Shown here: positions 23,287 to 35,400 of the stretch, in pieces | Position numbering within the stretch: the stretch's first letter is position 1 | How the letters are laid out: each line of letters begins with the position of its first letter | Origin: Priapulus caudatus | Lineage: Eukaryota > Priapulida > Priapulimorpha > Priapulimorphida > Priapulidae | Length of the DNA: 46,672 bases | Reading direction: 5' to 3' | Assembly (NCBI RefSeq): GCF_000485595.1 | Contig: NW_014578072.1 | Location: forward strand, 42,337-89,008 | Notes under the pieces: model-generated | Database searches by the model: none | Seen by the model: the letters and a program-made list of their open reading frames with translations, nothing else | Told to the model about the DNA's origin: nothing | Translations under genes and position numbers: made by a program

Positions 23287-24622
23287 TTCTCTACGCCCTC
23301 CGCCTCCACCAGCAGTGGCTGCGTGATCGCATCGCGGACTCCTGTGACTGTGCTCATGACGGCACCGGCTCGACAGATGGCGCTACCTGAGTCAGCAGTC
23401 ATGGCGTGTACAGTGATGTTGACGTCGCCTAGCTCTCGGGGTTGAATCATGAACCTAACGCGAGACAGTATCGATTAAATACATGCTCAAATCTGTCATG
23501 TCCTTGACTCAAATTATCGCGTTGATGTTTTAGTGTTATATGATATTATTATAGTGGCATGTTGGAATAGAATGTCAATGAATCACACGAATCAACCACG
23601 AGGCAAAGATATTATCACATAAAAAACGGGTCACGACGTACATATATGGTTTACTGACATATATATATGTCGACAGTAATATTCGAATAGCATGATAATT
23701 GACGCACTAGTTGTGATAAACAACCAACACAATGAACTATTTATGATTGAGCTATATGGCTTATGTGAGTCCAAGATTATAAAGTTCTACTAATATTATA
23801 TATGCCATTTTCACGCATCTTACCTGTGAGTGGCTGATCTGCTTCCACATACACATATCTCAGCCTCGCTTCCGTCAATGATGTCAAACGCGACCGATTC
23901 ATCGAGAGTGAGCGAAATCTGAGCGGAAATATTTAAACGACGTCATAATCATGCGAGACTGGTTATCAATTGCTTTAATTACTACAGTGACTTGCCACGA
24001 ATCAATATTGTTAATTACATCCCAGGCTTATCATTGGCACGGGAATTTATTTTATAATAAATTTTCATACACCACGATTTCTTGACATATGCTCTCATAC
24101 ATTTACGTATACGGTGCAATGCTGACATTGCCCGATATATGAATATTCACCACACTATATAGTTATATCAAGAGTGAATAATAGTGAGATAGAGAAAGAG
24201 ATAATCTTTATTATTCACTCCTGGTTATATTTTTCCTTACTATTATATACACTACGCTATACGGGCAGACTGACGTGCATGTCACGGGATGAGGGAGCGT
24301 ATAGTAGCTACAACTCTATACTCACCGCCAGACATTCGGAGAGATAGTTAAAGACGGACACGATGAGCGGCACCTTCTCCCCGCGAATGACAGAGTAAGG
24401 CAGTGTGTAGGAGACGAAGAACGGCTGGAAGGCGCGCAGAGAGAACGGCGGGGAGATGCCGAGTCCCGTCTCCTCACTCGTGCAGAAGCCGCCTCCCACC
24501 CAGTCCGTGATCGTGTCCGGCACCTCGGTACGAACTAGCAGCTCGCCGCTGTCACTGTCAGAGTAAAGCGTACGTAAAGTCAAGTAAGACCACATGACTG
24601 ACTTCTCAACGGACAGTGAGCA
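23287..24622 (-). pseudogene. displaced duplicate of A2M exons 20, 21 and part of 22
   Basis: Exon 20 homologue 24326-24554 (229 nt, intact, [17 protein letters not shown]...), exon 21 homologue 23824-23918 (95 nt, intact, GTAAG donor), exon 22 homologue 23287-23454, cut inside the codons for EAEGVE and fused to about 20 bp preceding A2M-a exon 2. The introns match A2M-b (34572-34978, 35074-35452) better than A2M-a: for example they share an ATTTATTATAAAATAAATT-type segment missing at about 15.5 kb. Homology to the other copies ends near 24622. It cannot function in this order. Confidence 0.8.
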
Positions 24623-25380
24623 ATCCAGGCACACAATCGTGACTAAAAGTAGCCAGAGTTCTAGGAACGCCGATGCGCGTCTGTCTACATAGCCGTGACC
24701 AGGAAACAGACGATTAATGATCGACGCGCATTAGTTCTTTCCGTTTCTCGTTTATCTAAAGCGATTCGTGATCCAATTTCTTAACAAAATTTGCGTTCGC
24801 TTATTTTCTCTGTTGACGGGTTCCTAGTTGTTTTGTGTTCGCATGCGTTCACCGCATAGACGACATAACAATAACTGCACGGCTTGGTTCGGCTGCAAGT
24901 TCTCTCGTTAATATCCGGGACCTGTAAACTGCCAACGCTGTTTATACAGGGCCGTACGCTGAGAAAATTCCCAGGGGTGCAGTGGCGGATCCAGGATTTC
25001 AAGGAGGGCGTGAGAAACAGGTGGGGGTCTGGAGGTTTTCTTCCACAGAAAATGTTGACAATGTATATCGCAGGAGATGGTATTTGAGGCACGTTTGAGT
25101 TCATGCACAGCCTTCATTCTGACTACAACAATTCTCTTTTAGTAGAATAATTTTTTTTTTAATTTTGCTTTAAAATTTAGGGCTGCCCCCTTGCCCCCTC
25201 CCCCCGCAGGCTACGGCCCTCATATAAGAGACATGCTGCCATCTGCTATCTCACCTGAAGTGACAGCCAAGGAAATGACTACGACGTAGAGAGAGCATAC
25301 ATCACGCACAGTGAAAGCGGCAGTGACTGAATATATACAAAAAATACAGAAATTACTTGCAGAACCGGATCTTGGATCGA
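24623..25380. other. intergenic region between the A2M copies
   Basis: No exon recognised. A minus-strand hydrophobic stretch (LELWLLLVTIV) next to the displaced exon 20 has no upstream ATG in frame before a stop and is not taken as a signal peptide. The region contains the small transposon at 24947-25221. Confidence 0.6.
24947..25221. mobile_element. MITE with AGGGCCGTA ends
   Basis: Left CAGGGCCGTAC and right CTACGGCCCTC are inverted repeats. The interior has a TGGCGGATCCAGGATTTCAA segment and a C-rich CCCCCTTGCCCCC stretch, both common in non-autonomous hAT-type elements. It lies about 165 bp upstream of the A2M-b TATA box. No clear target duplication seen. Confidence 0.55.
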
Positions 25381-25386
25381 CAGGCT

Positions 25387-25423
25387 CTATATATATGACC
25401 TGTCGACGCCTGCTGCCTCAGTC
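25387..25423 (+). promoter_or_regulatory. core promoter of A2M-b (TATA box and initiator)
   Basis: CTATATATATGA at 25387-25398 is followed by a CCTCAGTC initiator-like motif at 25416-25423, with the A about 32 bp after the TATA start. This leaves a 5' UTR of about 115 bp before ATG 25536. No comparable start region was found for A2M-a. Confidence 0.6.
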
Positions 25424-25535
25424 GACGTGATCGCGAAGAGCAGTAGACCATTGCAGCATCACAGAACAGCAAACACAGAAGAGAGCAGCCCGCACAGATA
25501 TAGTAGGAGAGAAGTATATCTATATACATATAATA

Positions 25536-25669
25536 ATGCGCGGGTGTTTAGCTAGGGCGATGGCCCTTGCGGCATTAGTGGCTTGGGTCGGTGCAGAGCT
25601 TAATGACTACAGACCGGCCATCTCTATGTGTCAGCCGTCATCGTCCGACCCTAGGAAGGAGGTGTTGTG
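25536..25669 (+). CDS. A2M-b exon 1: signal peptide
   Basis: [20 protein letters not shown] is a good secretion signal, probably cut before ELNDYRP. A second ATG at codon 9 would also leave a hydrophobic core. The exon ends in phase 2 at a GTGAGT donor and joins exon 2 as ...KEVLC-NFILVAP. No homologue of this exon exists in A2M-a within the window. Confidence 0.85.
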
Positions 25670-28600
25670 GTGAGTTAGCATGGGCAGGGTGGGTGCAGTA
25701 AACAGAATGTGGAGAGCGCGAGCGGATCTTATCATATGGGAAACATTAATGCGCTCATTCTCTTCACATAATAGTTCTCGAATTTGATCTTGCGTACAAA
25801 ATACAAACTGTAGCTGGAATTTATCTAGATGCATTTGTCCCGGGAAATCCACCAGAAACTATGATATACCGTGCCACATTCCTTCTGCCACGAGGGTCAA
25901 CATTCCGTGTGACGTATAATTTCTGCGAAAATAGGCACGGTCGGTATAGTCGGTGCACGCGTGCCAATATGCCACGGTGCCACTACCCAATATGTCGATA
26001 AAAGAGCGCGCTCTTTTATCGACATATTGGGTAGTCCGTAAACTGACCACTGACCGTGGTTTCTTCTCGCAGTAACTTCATCCTGGTGGCGCCACAGTAC
26101 ATGAGCATCGGACAGGCGGAGCAGATATGTATGGACTTCATCAAGGCCGACTTCCAGTTGCCTCCCGTCAACATCAGCATCCTATTGAAGCGCACGAATG
26201 ACGTCACAGTACCAGATGTCATCGCATCGACGCACCTGTACAATCAGGATGTGAATGGTAATTAAGTCATCTAAACAGACGCGTGGCTGCCAACTATTAA
26301 TGTTCTCTCCGCACGCTGTTTATTTGTCGGTTAGAATATAGGAAACTAGAGCACTCGGAGAGCACAGACCTCCGCCAAGGCAGCTGAATTCTCTCAATGT
26401 GAAATTTTTTATTAATTAATTAAGTGGAAAAATTAATTAATTAATTAAATAATTAATTGGATCCGGATTAGTGCGAGCGTGAAGGTGGGGGAAGACTGTG
26501 GTTGCCCCTTAGCCTGTGGTTGCGTGTTTGTAAGTCTATAGCCAGCGCACCTAGCGGAAGTGAACTGAAACGTGCATGTTAACAAACCCACAAACCCACA
26601 TCCACACAAACCAACACTCAAACACACGCCGGTGAAAACATAACCCTCGCCAAGCCCCTGGCGGAGATAAATATAAACAACTAGAAATAAGGAAATTCAA
26701 GACTGCCTATAATTAGCATCATCTTATTATTATAAATAATGCATATACTTAGGTTGGTACATCGATTGGAAAAATCTAACAACATTTACAGTTGATGTTC
26801 ATGTTTCACTGGTGCACATAGAAATTAGGAAGGCATGTAATTTACGCTATCTAAACAGTGAAATCAACGCATGTTAGCATAAAACCTGTGATTGCAGAAC
26901 CCCAACGGCGCAAAATGCAGAAGTCAGCCCACGAGTTATACATCTGATATAAGCTAATTAAGTAATCTCTGATATTTTACAGGCGCCAGTCTGTGCGCCG
27001 ATCTGTCCATCCCTGACACGAGCGAGACTACTGCTTACCTGCTGTTCAGAGCAGACGAAATGACGTACTTCCACGTGGCCGACCAGAAGCAAGTATTCCT
27101 GAGGCGACCATTCGTTAAACCGGTAACATTCATCGAACCAGACAAGCCTGTCTACAAACCGGGTCAAAAAGGTAAGAAAGAGCCTAGCTGTTTATCTCGC
27201 TATGACCAATGCAGCGTGTATGGCAAACACCAGCGTATGTTCACGGACGATGAATCCAGCATTTCAGAAAATACACGCGATTACATATTGGTTTCACTAA
27301 GGTCACGTGCTGATGACGAAAGATCGATGTAATAAAGTGATTAAAGTGATCAACCTTTCTTAATAACGATCTACGTCTGCCGTCACCAAACGTAATTCTA
27401 TAGGAAATACTGAAGAGAAACAAATCGACAGCAATAATAGAAACATACATTATTATTTTCAGTGCAATTCCGTATTCTCAGCTTATCATCTGACTTGAAG
27501 CCCATAAGTGAACCGGTAAGCAATTGTCCTAGAGCATGCCTTAAATGGTGAATCAGTGTAATTAAACGTCGTTTGATGCAACCTTTGTAAAAATGTGCAC
27601 TGCTCGATATCACCCAATAATATTGCTTTGTTTGTTCGCCGTTAAACTTATTAGTATTTAAACGCGCCACAGTTGTTGAGGTGGCTGCTGTCGTCGTCAT
27701 TGTCGCCCATGAGTGTACTAGTGTGGACGAGTATGCGAATTCACGGCTTATTGTTCTAATGTTTACACATGACTGCATGTTTTGACAGATAAGCAAGGTA
27801 TGGATCAAGAACCCTTCTGGCACGCGAATTGCACAGTGGCTTGACGTCGTAACAGATGGAGGTATATATGATTTATAAAACAGACAGCTAACTCTACTTA
27901 AAACAATAAAGACAATACTTTCCGTGAATTTCCTCAAAGTAAATAATTCGTTGTAAACCATATTGCGTTTAGAAACTGATGATAGCAGAAGTATGGACTG
28001 CTAGGAGGCTGTGAATGCGAATTCTGCTTTTGTATTAACAGCTGTTGTCTATCATTGTAGGCATGACCAGTCTAGATTTGGATCTATCGAAAGAGCCGCC
28101 GCTAGGAACCTGGGAGATCGTAGTCACCACCGAGGATGGTGTGACGAAGAAGAAATTCCAGGTGTTAGAATATGGTGAGTAGGTTATGCTAATAACAATA
28201 GGGAAATTCAATTACGTGGTTTTTTCGCTTTGCAAATACCGTTCGACCATCCGTACGTTTGTTTGTTCATTTCTAATCGACATTTTTTTATTTCCATGCA
28301 GTTCTCCCAAAGTACGATGTCACCGTTGCATTCCCGTCAAAGAAGATTCCGAGAACAGTGACGCGGGTGTCCGCCACCGTCTGTGCAAGGTATAAACTCA
28401 TGCTCTCACTCCTGCAAGCTATGCGCATGACATTATCAGGGTTACAAAATGTTCACTTTGATCACTAATTCAAAGTTGTATGGAAATACACACCATGAGA
28501 CGTACTGGATACTAACTAGCTGACTTGGTGTGCTCCTCAGGTATACCTATGGGAAAGCAGTAGAAGGCGAAGCGGTTCTGAGCGTTTGTCTACGCCCTGA

Positions 28601-31600
28601 CGACAAACAACTTGGTTACAGCACCGGTGGCGTTGAACCGCCATGCGTAGATGCGCGTCCACTCGACGTAAGTAATATCGTTGATCGCAGCGTGTGATGA
28701 TAATACTAATAAGATAGTGAAATAATACTATTGTGTATATACATACACACACATACAAATTTCAGATATCTACACAAATAAAATCTGAATATCTTATAAT
28801 ATTCATTGTAATAATGTAAGCGGTCACGGCCTAACAGAGTCTATGAACCTGAACTCACAGAAGGTTTGCGTCGAATTTCAATGCTTGCTTGGATTTCCTT
28901 CTCAGTTGCAAGACGGATGCCGGGAATTTGACGTGGACATATCAGAGTTGCCCATCGAGGACAGGGAGTATTCCTCCGGACGCTGGTATAATGCACAGCT
29001 GACGTTCAGCGCCAACGTTACCGAGCTTGACACAGGTTTGTCCCTGCTGCCACTCACACACAGTAGTCTATTCACATGTCAAATGTTATGTGTAAAGCTA
29101 AATAATAAAGCAGATGGTTTACGAGGTCGTGTTTATGGCATGGTAAATAATTGATGTTGTATCTCTCCAGATGTAACTCTGACTGGAGAGGAAAGCGCAT
29201 CGCTGGTCGTAGATCGACTGAACCTGCAAATTCGCGGTAGAGACTATTTCAGAGGATCGATACCTTACGTTGCAGAGGTAATGCCACTTCTCTTCCATTA
29301 CAATATACTCATCGCAATATCTCGCAATATAAAACGTACGCATTTTTTATTTGCCTAATATCAGTGTGCAATATTGCATTTCATTTTGACATTTTACCAT
29401 TCCTGCACACTCGTCACCATCTTGTCAGGAATTTGAAATAACCTCCGCAACAACTTACAGGTAGTGGCAACTCGAGCTGATGGCAAACCAGCTGCAGGTA
29501 TCCGAATTGAACTAAGCGGTAATCAGCATAAGCATGTGTCGCTCACTGCTGCCAACGGAATCGCCACCTTTACTGTCGAAATCGGAAAAGAACTAGAAAG
29601 CATTTATCTTGCGGTGAGTGACTTTTCTTATTGACACGAATGATATTTATAACATGTCGCGGTTACATAACTTCTTGTTATGTCGTAACGCTTCATGTAT
29701 GTGAGTGCACACGCATGTGTCAGCATAAACATTCTTCACTCTGAACAGGCAAGAACTCTCGATAAAATACAAGCATTCCAAACAACCAAGAGGGTGCAAG
29801 GATGGTTCTCCACGTCAGAGCAGTTCCTACAGATTGAGGCGGCCACGGCTGTGATGCGCTGCGGAGAGATGGGGAGTGTCAGGATCACATACACGGTCAA
29901 CAAACCCGGAACACGTCAGTTCTACTACAAGGTATCCACACAAGCCTTAACAATCAGAGCATTTGTTAGGGTTATCACAAGCTAGAACTATTAGTCGCAT
30001 TCGAAACATAATCTATTATACGCCAAACGGCCCGGTTATCATACCCTGGTGACATGTTCATTCTCCAACTGCAGGTCGGCGCAAATAACAAAATCATAGA
30101 TGTGGGAACGACAGAACAAACTCTTACTGCATTGCAGTATGCGTCAACGCAAGCAGCAGATGACAGAAAAACATCGAACTTGTTTGGTAATATTCATTGA
30201 TTGGCGTACAGTGTCACTGTGTCATATCACGTGTTCTAATGTTATTACTTGTCACTTATTGTTGGGGAAAATAATGACACTTTGGTCTTTCTGTCGTTCG
30301 TTTGGCAGTATTACTGAAAAACGCCCAGATCGGTGAATCCCGAGGCGTTGCAAGCTTCAATCTGGAGTTCAACGTCACTCACGAGATGGCGCCACAGATT
30401 AAACTGCTCGTCTTCCACGTAGTCCAAGGCAGCGGCAACGATGCCACGAAGGAGATAATTGCCGACAGCAGAGAAATAGACGTAGAGAAATGCCTCCGCA
30501 ACAAGGTAGGCAGATGCGCATCTCCAATAAATAATCCACGTGCTAAATATGACTCGTTGAAATATTTCCACAATACGTTATGAAGCATTAGATTGAATTC
30601 TCCACCAGGCGACGTTAATGCGCACGCGTGGGCATCACGATGTCCCAGCAGTACGCCACGTGCAGCACGTTGTCATGACGATTATTTGTGCAGGTGTCGA
30701 TCAGCTTCGCAGAGCGAGAGCAGACTCCAGGTTCGGAAGCTACGCTGCAGATACGAGCCAGCCCACGCTCCCTCTGTGCCGTCGGTGTCGTCGACAAGAG
30801 CGTTACACTGCTGGCAGACAGCAACCCTATTACACCAGCTACGGTAAGACCGCCAGAGGTGGCAACGTGTGGATGAGTAGAAGTCTACGAAGCAGAAACA
30901 ACGTGCTGCGTCCATACGTGTATATGCGCGCGCGTGCGTGCTTGTGTACGTGTGGTTATTTTTTTACTTACGAGCCGATATCTCAGAGGGGTGAGAAATG
31001 AGACGAAGGTGCTGAATTTTTAAACTGACATTCATGCTCGACCGTCATATTTTCTTCATTTTGTCCATTGCACCCCATGCGTTGGCTATCCTTATGAATG
31101 TCCAACTCTGTACTTTCCAGATAATCACCCACATATTTAAAACTCTGTACCATCCCTACTTCATCCCCTTTCACCAGTTTAGTGTCAGAGATATCCTCCT
31201 GGTTGAACGCCATGAATTTAGTTTTTCTTGCATTGAGACGGATCCCTACTACAGCAGAAGACTCCTACAATCAGTGAAGAAGTTCGTGAGCCTCTTGTAT
31301 TTCATTTAGTATAATAAATAAAACTTGATATAGCAAATGCACGTTCACTTACCCTGCTTTTCAGGTATTCGCAAAACTGAAAGAGGGCATTCAATCTTAC
31401 AATACCTACTATAGCTTCGAGGAATACTGCACAAGTAAGCACGGAGAACCGGGACCGGTAAAACGTAAGTTCTTGTATTTTTGATATCTCTAAATTCTTA
31501 TCTCTTAGGACTAGGTGTCTGCTAGTAAGAGACTAGAGGCATATTCTCTCTCCCCCCCTCTCTCTCTCTCTCTCTCTCCCTCTCTCTTGCGTGCGTTTGT

Positions 31601-31605
31601 GTGTG

Positions 31606-31682
<77 letters not shown>

Positions 31683-32309
31683 CTGCGTACGTGCGTGCGC
31701 CAACCTGCCTTTGCACTTGAGCTTACATGCGCAATATGTAACAAACTTGTCGCTCTGCCAATAGCTTTTCTGGCGCATGCAATCCAAAGCTATCCGGTGA
31801 CAAGTGTTACGCTTGTGTGATGCGTTTATAATTCATTACCTTCCTCATCGATACGGATTTTCTCATCTATTATTTCGTAGCAGTTCGCTATGTGTGTATT
31901 GTGTTAATATTGCTATTGTGAGCACGTGTTACACGGTGCTACATCTCTCATCCGCACCACTTATCATTTGCTTCTCGTCCCACACCCCTCCCCCCCCGTA
32001 GCCCTGCCAATAACTACACTTGTTTTTAAACTCGTTCATTTGTTAAGAATATTTTTTCTCTGCTATTAAAATTAACGCTTAGTTCGTTTTCTCTGGCTGT
32101 AATGAGTTTGAAGGCTCGCTCGTATCGCAACTATACTAATTACCAGAGTAATTAGATGGACTGTGAACGCTTGTTCGCGCACATTGTAATTAAACTTATT
32201 CAACAATTACTACGTCTGGTCTCTTCTTTAGTCTCAAGCCAATGGATGTTGCTGATGATGGAACGATATGCCACACACACACGCTCACACGCACACACAC
32301 ACACACGCT

Positions 32310-32375
<66 letters not shown>

Positions 32376-32387
32376 NNNNNNNNNNCG

Positions 32388-32420
<33 letters not shown>

Positions 32421-35400
32421 GTGCGTGTGTGCGTGCACGTGTGTGCGTGCGTGCGTGTGTGCGTGTGTGTGCGTGTATGGGTGGTGTGACCGGGTGCGCA
32501 CGAATTCATTTAAACGAGAGATGATTTGAGTTAAGGTATTCGTGTAAATAGATACGAGTAGTTGTTGCAAAACATTACGTTTGGGTGGTGTCCGTATGCT
32601 ATTTGGTAGGTGACACACTATTACTCTGATATAACAGGCCCTAGCTCACGGCCATCGACCGAACTAACTACCGAAGATTACTATGGTCGCAGAATCAGAT
32701 ACACATGGAAGCACACCGATTATGTTGACTCAAGGCAGGCGTTCCTGGTTCGTACTTTACAGTAACAGCTGGTGTTACCTTAGCTACAGCTTTATGCAGT
32801 ACTTTTATGTGGGATATCTTTATCTCTATATAATTATAATCATACTTAAAATTGCGCATTAGAATGTTTAGGCATTCACACTAATAACCCAAAGAAAGAT
32901 TATCCTAATGTACTACAGCAGTCTATACATATATTATGTGGTTAGCTTATACAATATAAGTCAATAGCGTAAATATGTACCTAACATAAGTTGGGTGCTT
33001 TTTATACGTACTTACACGTAATAATATGTGTGTTTACAGACAAATGTTTATCAACTTGTAAACGCAACAAGGTTATTTTCAATGATTATTACCTGAATGA
33101 TATGAAGACGTATACTATTGTTCTACATCACCGTTATATGTCGGTGTTTACGGTCAATCTGCTATTATACAGGATCTGGGATTAATGGTAATGTCGGATA
33201 TGAACGTTGATGCGAGACCGTGCAATTCCGAGCAGCAGACATATTACGAATACAATTTCTTTGATAACCGTAAGTTTTCCATCCAAAGTACTCTTCTATA
33301 CGATGTTTACGTTCGGAAAATCATCGGACGCAATTATAACGTCTCAATCTTTATATGCCACAAAGCGCGTTATGTCCATGCACACAACTGTCATAAACAT
33401 TTTATTATAAATATTGTTGTGTAGATGCCAATGATTAAAGACATATCTTAAATATCCTTTATTAGGCCGTGGTGTAGAAGACTTTACTACCTCCGCGGCG
33501 GCGACATTTACTCTTTCTACTTCGGATCCACCTGCAACTACGTCAGCTATTACTGGCGCAGATGACGACTCGGATGACAATGATGTCGAGCCCCAAGAAA
33601 CGCCATCTACGCCCGATATAAGAACCTTTTTCCCAGAGACGTGGCTATGGACGCTTGAAAAAGTCAAGTATGTAATGCAAATAATATGAATAATGTTTGG
33701 CTAGTGCGGTGGCATAGGATCTCATGCCGACTGTGTCGATCGTGCTTCTGCATAAGACGAGTTGTGTTATAGTGTGAGGTTGTGAGCCTTACCACTTCCT
33801 CTTGACATAGCGATGGAAGACCTATTTCTACACCCAGCGCTGTGTGTAACAAATGATAAAGTACCTCAAATGATCATGAGTAAATCTAAGGCTAAACTGT
33901 TATAATGGTGTCCGCGTGCTCATATACGTAATGTCGGCTTGACGAGTTAAGTTCACTCATTCGTTGTCGAGAAACATCTTCACATTGAAGACGATAGTAA
34001 CGTTCTTTCACTTTGGCCATCACTGCTAAAGTCGATAGACTAAGTACGGTCACAAATATACGCGGCCGGGTGTTGCGTATTATGTGAATATACGTTTTTT
34101 ATACTCAGAAATTCCGTGCGAAATTCCGTAAATCAATGACAGTATTCTATATCAAGAGACTTGAAGTATGATTATGTCGCAAAGACGAGTGAAATGTAAA
34201 GAGATAAACGGTAGCTGAAAATAATATCTTAACGCTACTAAGCCTAGTTGCTCACTTTCCGTTGAGAGGTCAGTCGTGACGTCACGTCTTACTTCACTTT
34301 ACGTACGCTTCACTTTGACTTACGTTGACTTTACTCTGACAGTGACAGCGGCGAGCTGCTAGTTCGTACCGAGGTGCCGGACACGATCACGGACTGGGTG
34401 GGAGGCGGCTTCTGCACGAGTGAGGAGACGGGACTCGGCATCTCCCCGCCGCTCTCTCTGCGCGCCTTCCAACCGTTCTTCGTCTCTTACACACTGCCTT
34501 ACTCCGTCATCCGCGGGGAGAAGGTGCCGCTCATCGTGTCCGTCTTTAACTACCTCTCCGAATGTCTGGCGGTGAGTATAGAGTTGTAGCTACTATACGC
34601 TCCCTCAGACCGTGACATGCACGTCAGTCTGCCCGTATAGCGTAGTGTATATAATAGTAAGGAAAAATATAACCAGGAGTGAATAATAGAGATGATCTCT
34701 TTCTCTATCTCAATATATATTCACTCTTGATATAACTATATAGTGTGGTGAATATTAATATATCGGGCAATGTCAGCATTGCACCGTATACGTAAATGCT
34801 TGAGAGCATGTCAAGAAATCGTGGTGTATAAAAATTTATTATAAAATAAATTCCCGTGCCAATGATAAGCCCGGGATGTAATTAACAATATTGATTCGTG
34901 CAAGTCATTGTAGTAATTAAAGCAATTGATAACCAGTCTCGCATGATTAATGACGTCGGTTTAAATATTTCCGCTCAGATTTCGCTCACTCTCGATGAAT
35001 CGGTCGCGTTTGACATCATTGACGGAAGCGAGGCTGAGATATGTGTATGTGGAAGCAGATCATCCACTCACAGGTTAGATGCGTGAAAATGGCATATATA
35101 GTATTAGTATAACTTTATAATCTTGGACTCACATAAGCCATATAGCTCAATAATAAATAGTTTATTGTGTTGGTTGTTTATCACAACTAGTGCGTCAATT
35201 ATCATGCTATTCGAATATTACTGTCGATATATATATATATATATGTCATTAAATAATATATGTACGTCGTGACCCGTTTTTTATGTGATAATATCTTTGC
35301 CTCGTGGTTGATTCGTGTGATTCATTGACATTCTATTCCAACATGCCACTATAATAATATCATATAACACTAAAACATCAACGCGATAATTTGAGTCAAG

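Noticed and set aside
24560-24720. Hydrophobic minus-strand stretch LELWLLLVTIVCLDC as an alternative signal exon for A2M-a
   Set aside because: No ATG in frame before an upstream stop, and the frame simply runs into the intron side of displaced exon 20; likely chance.
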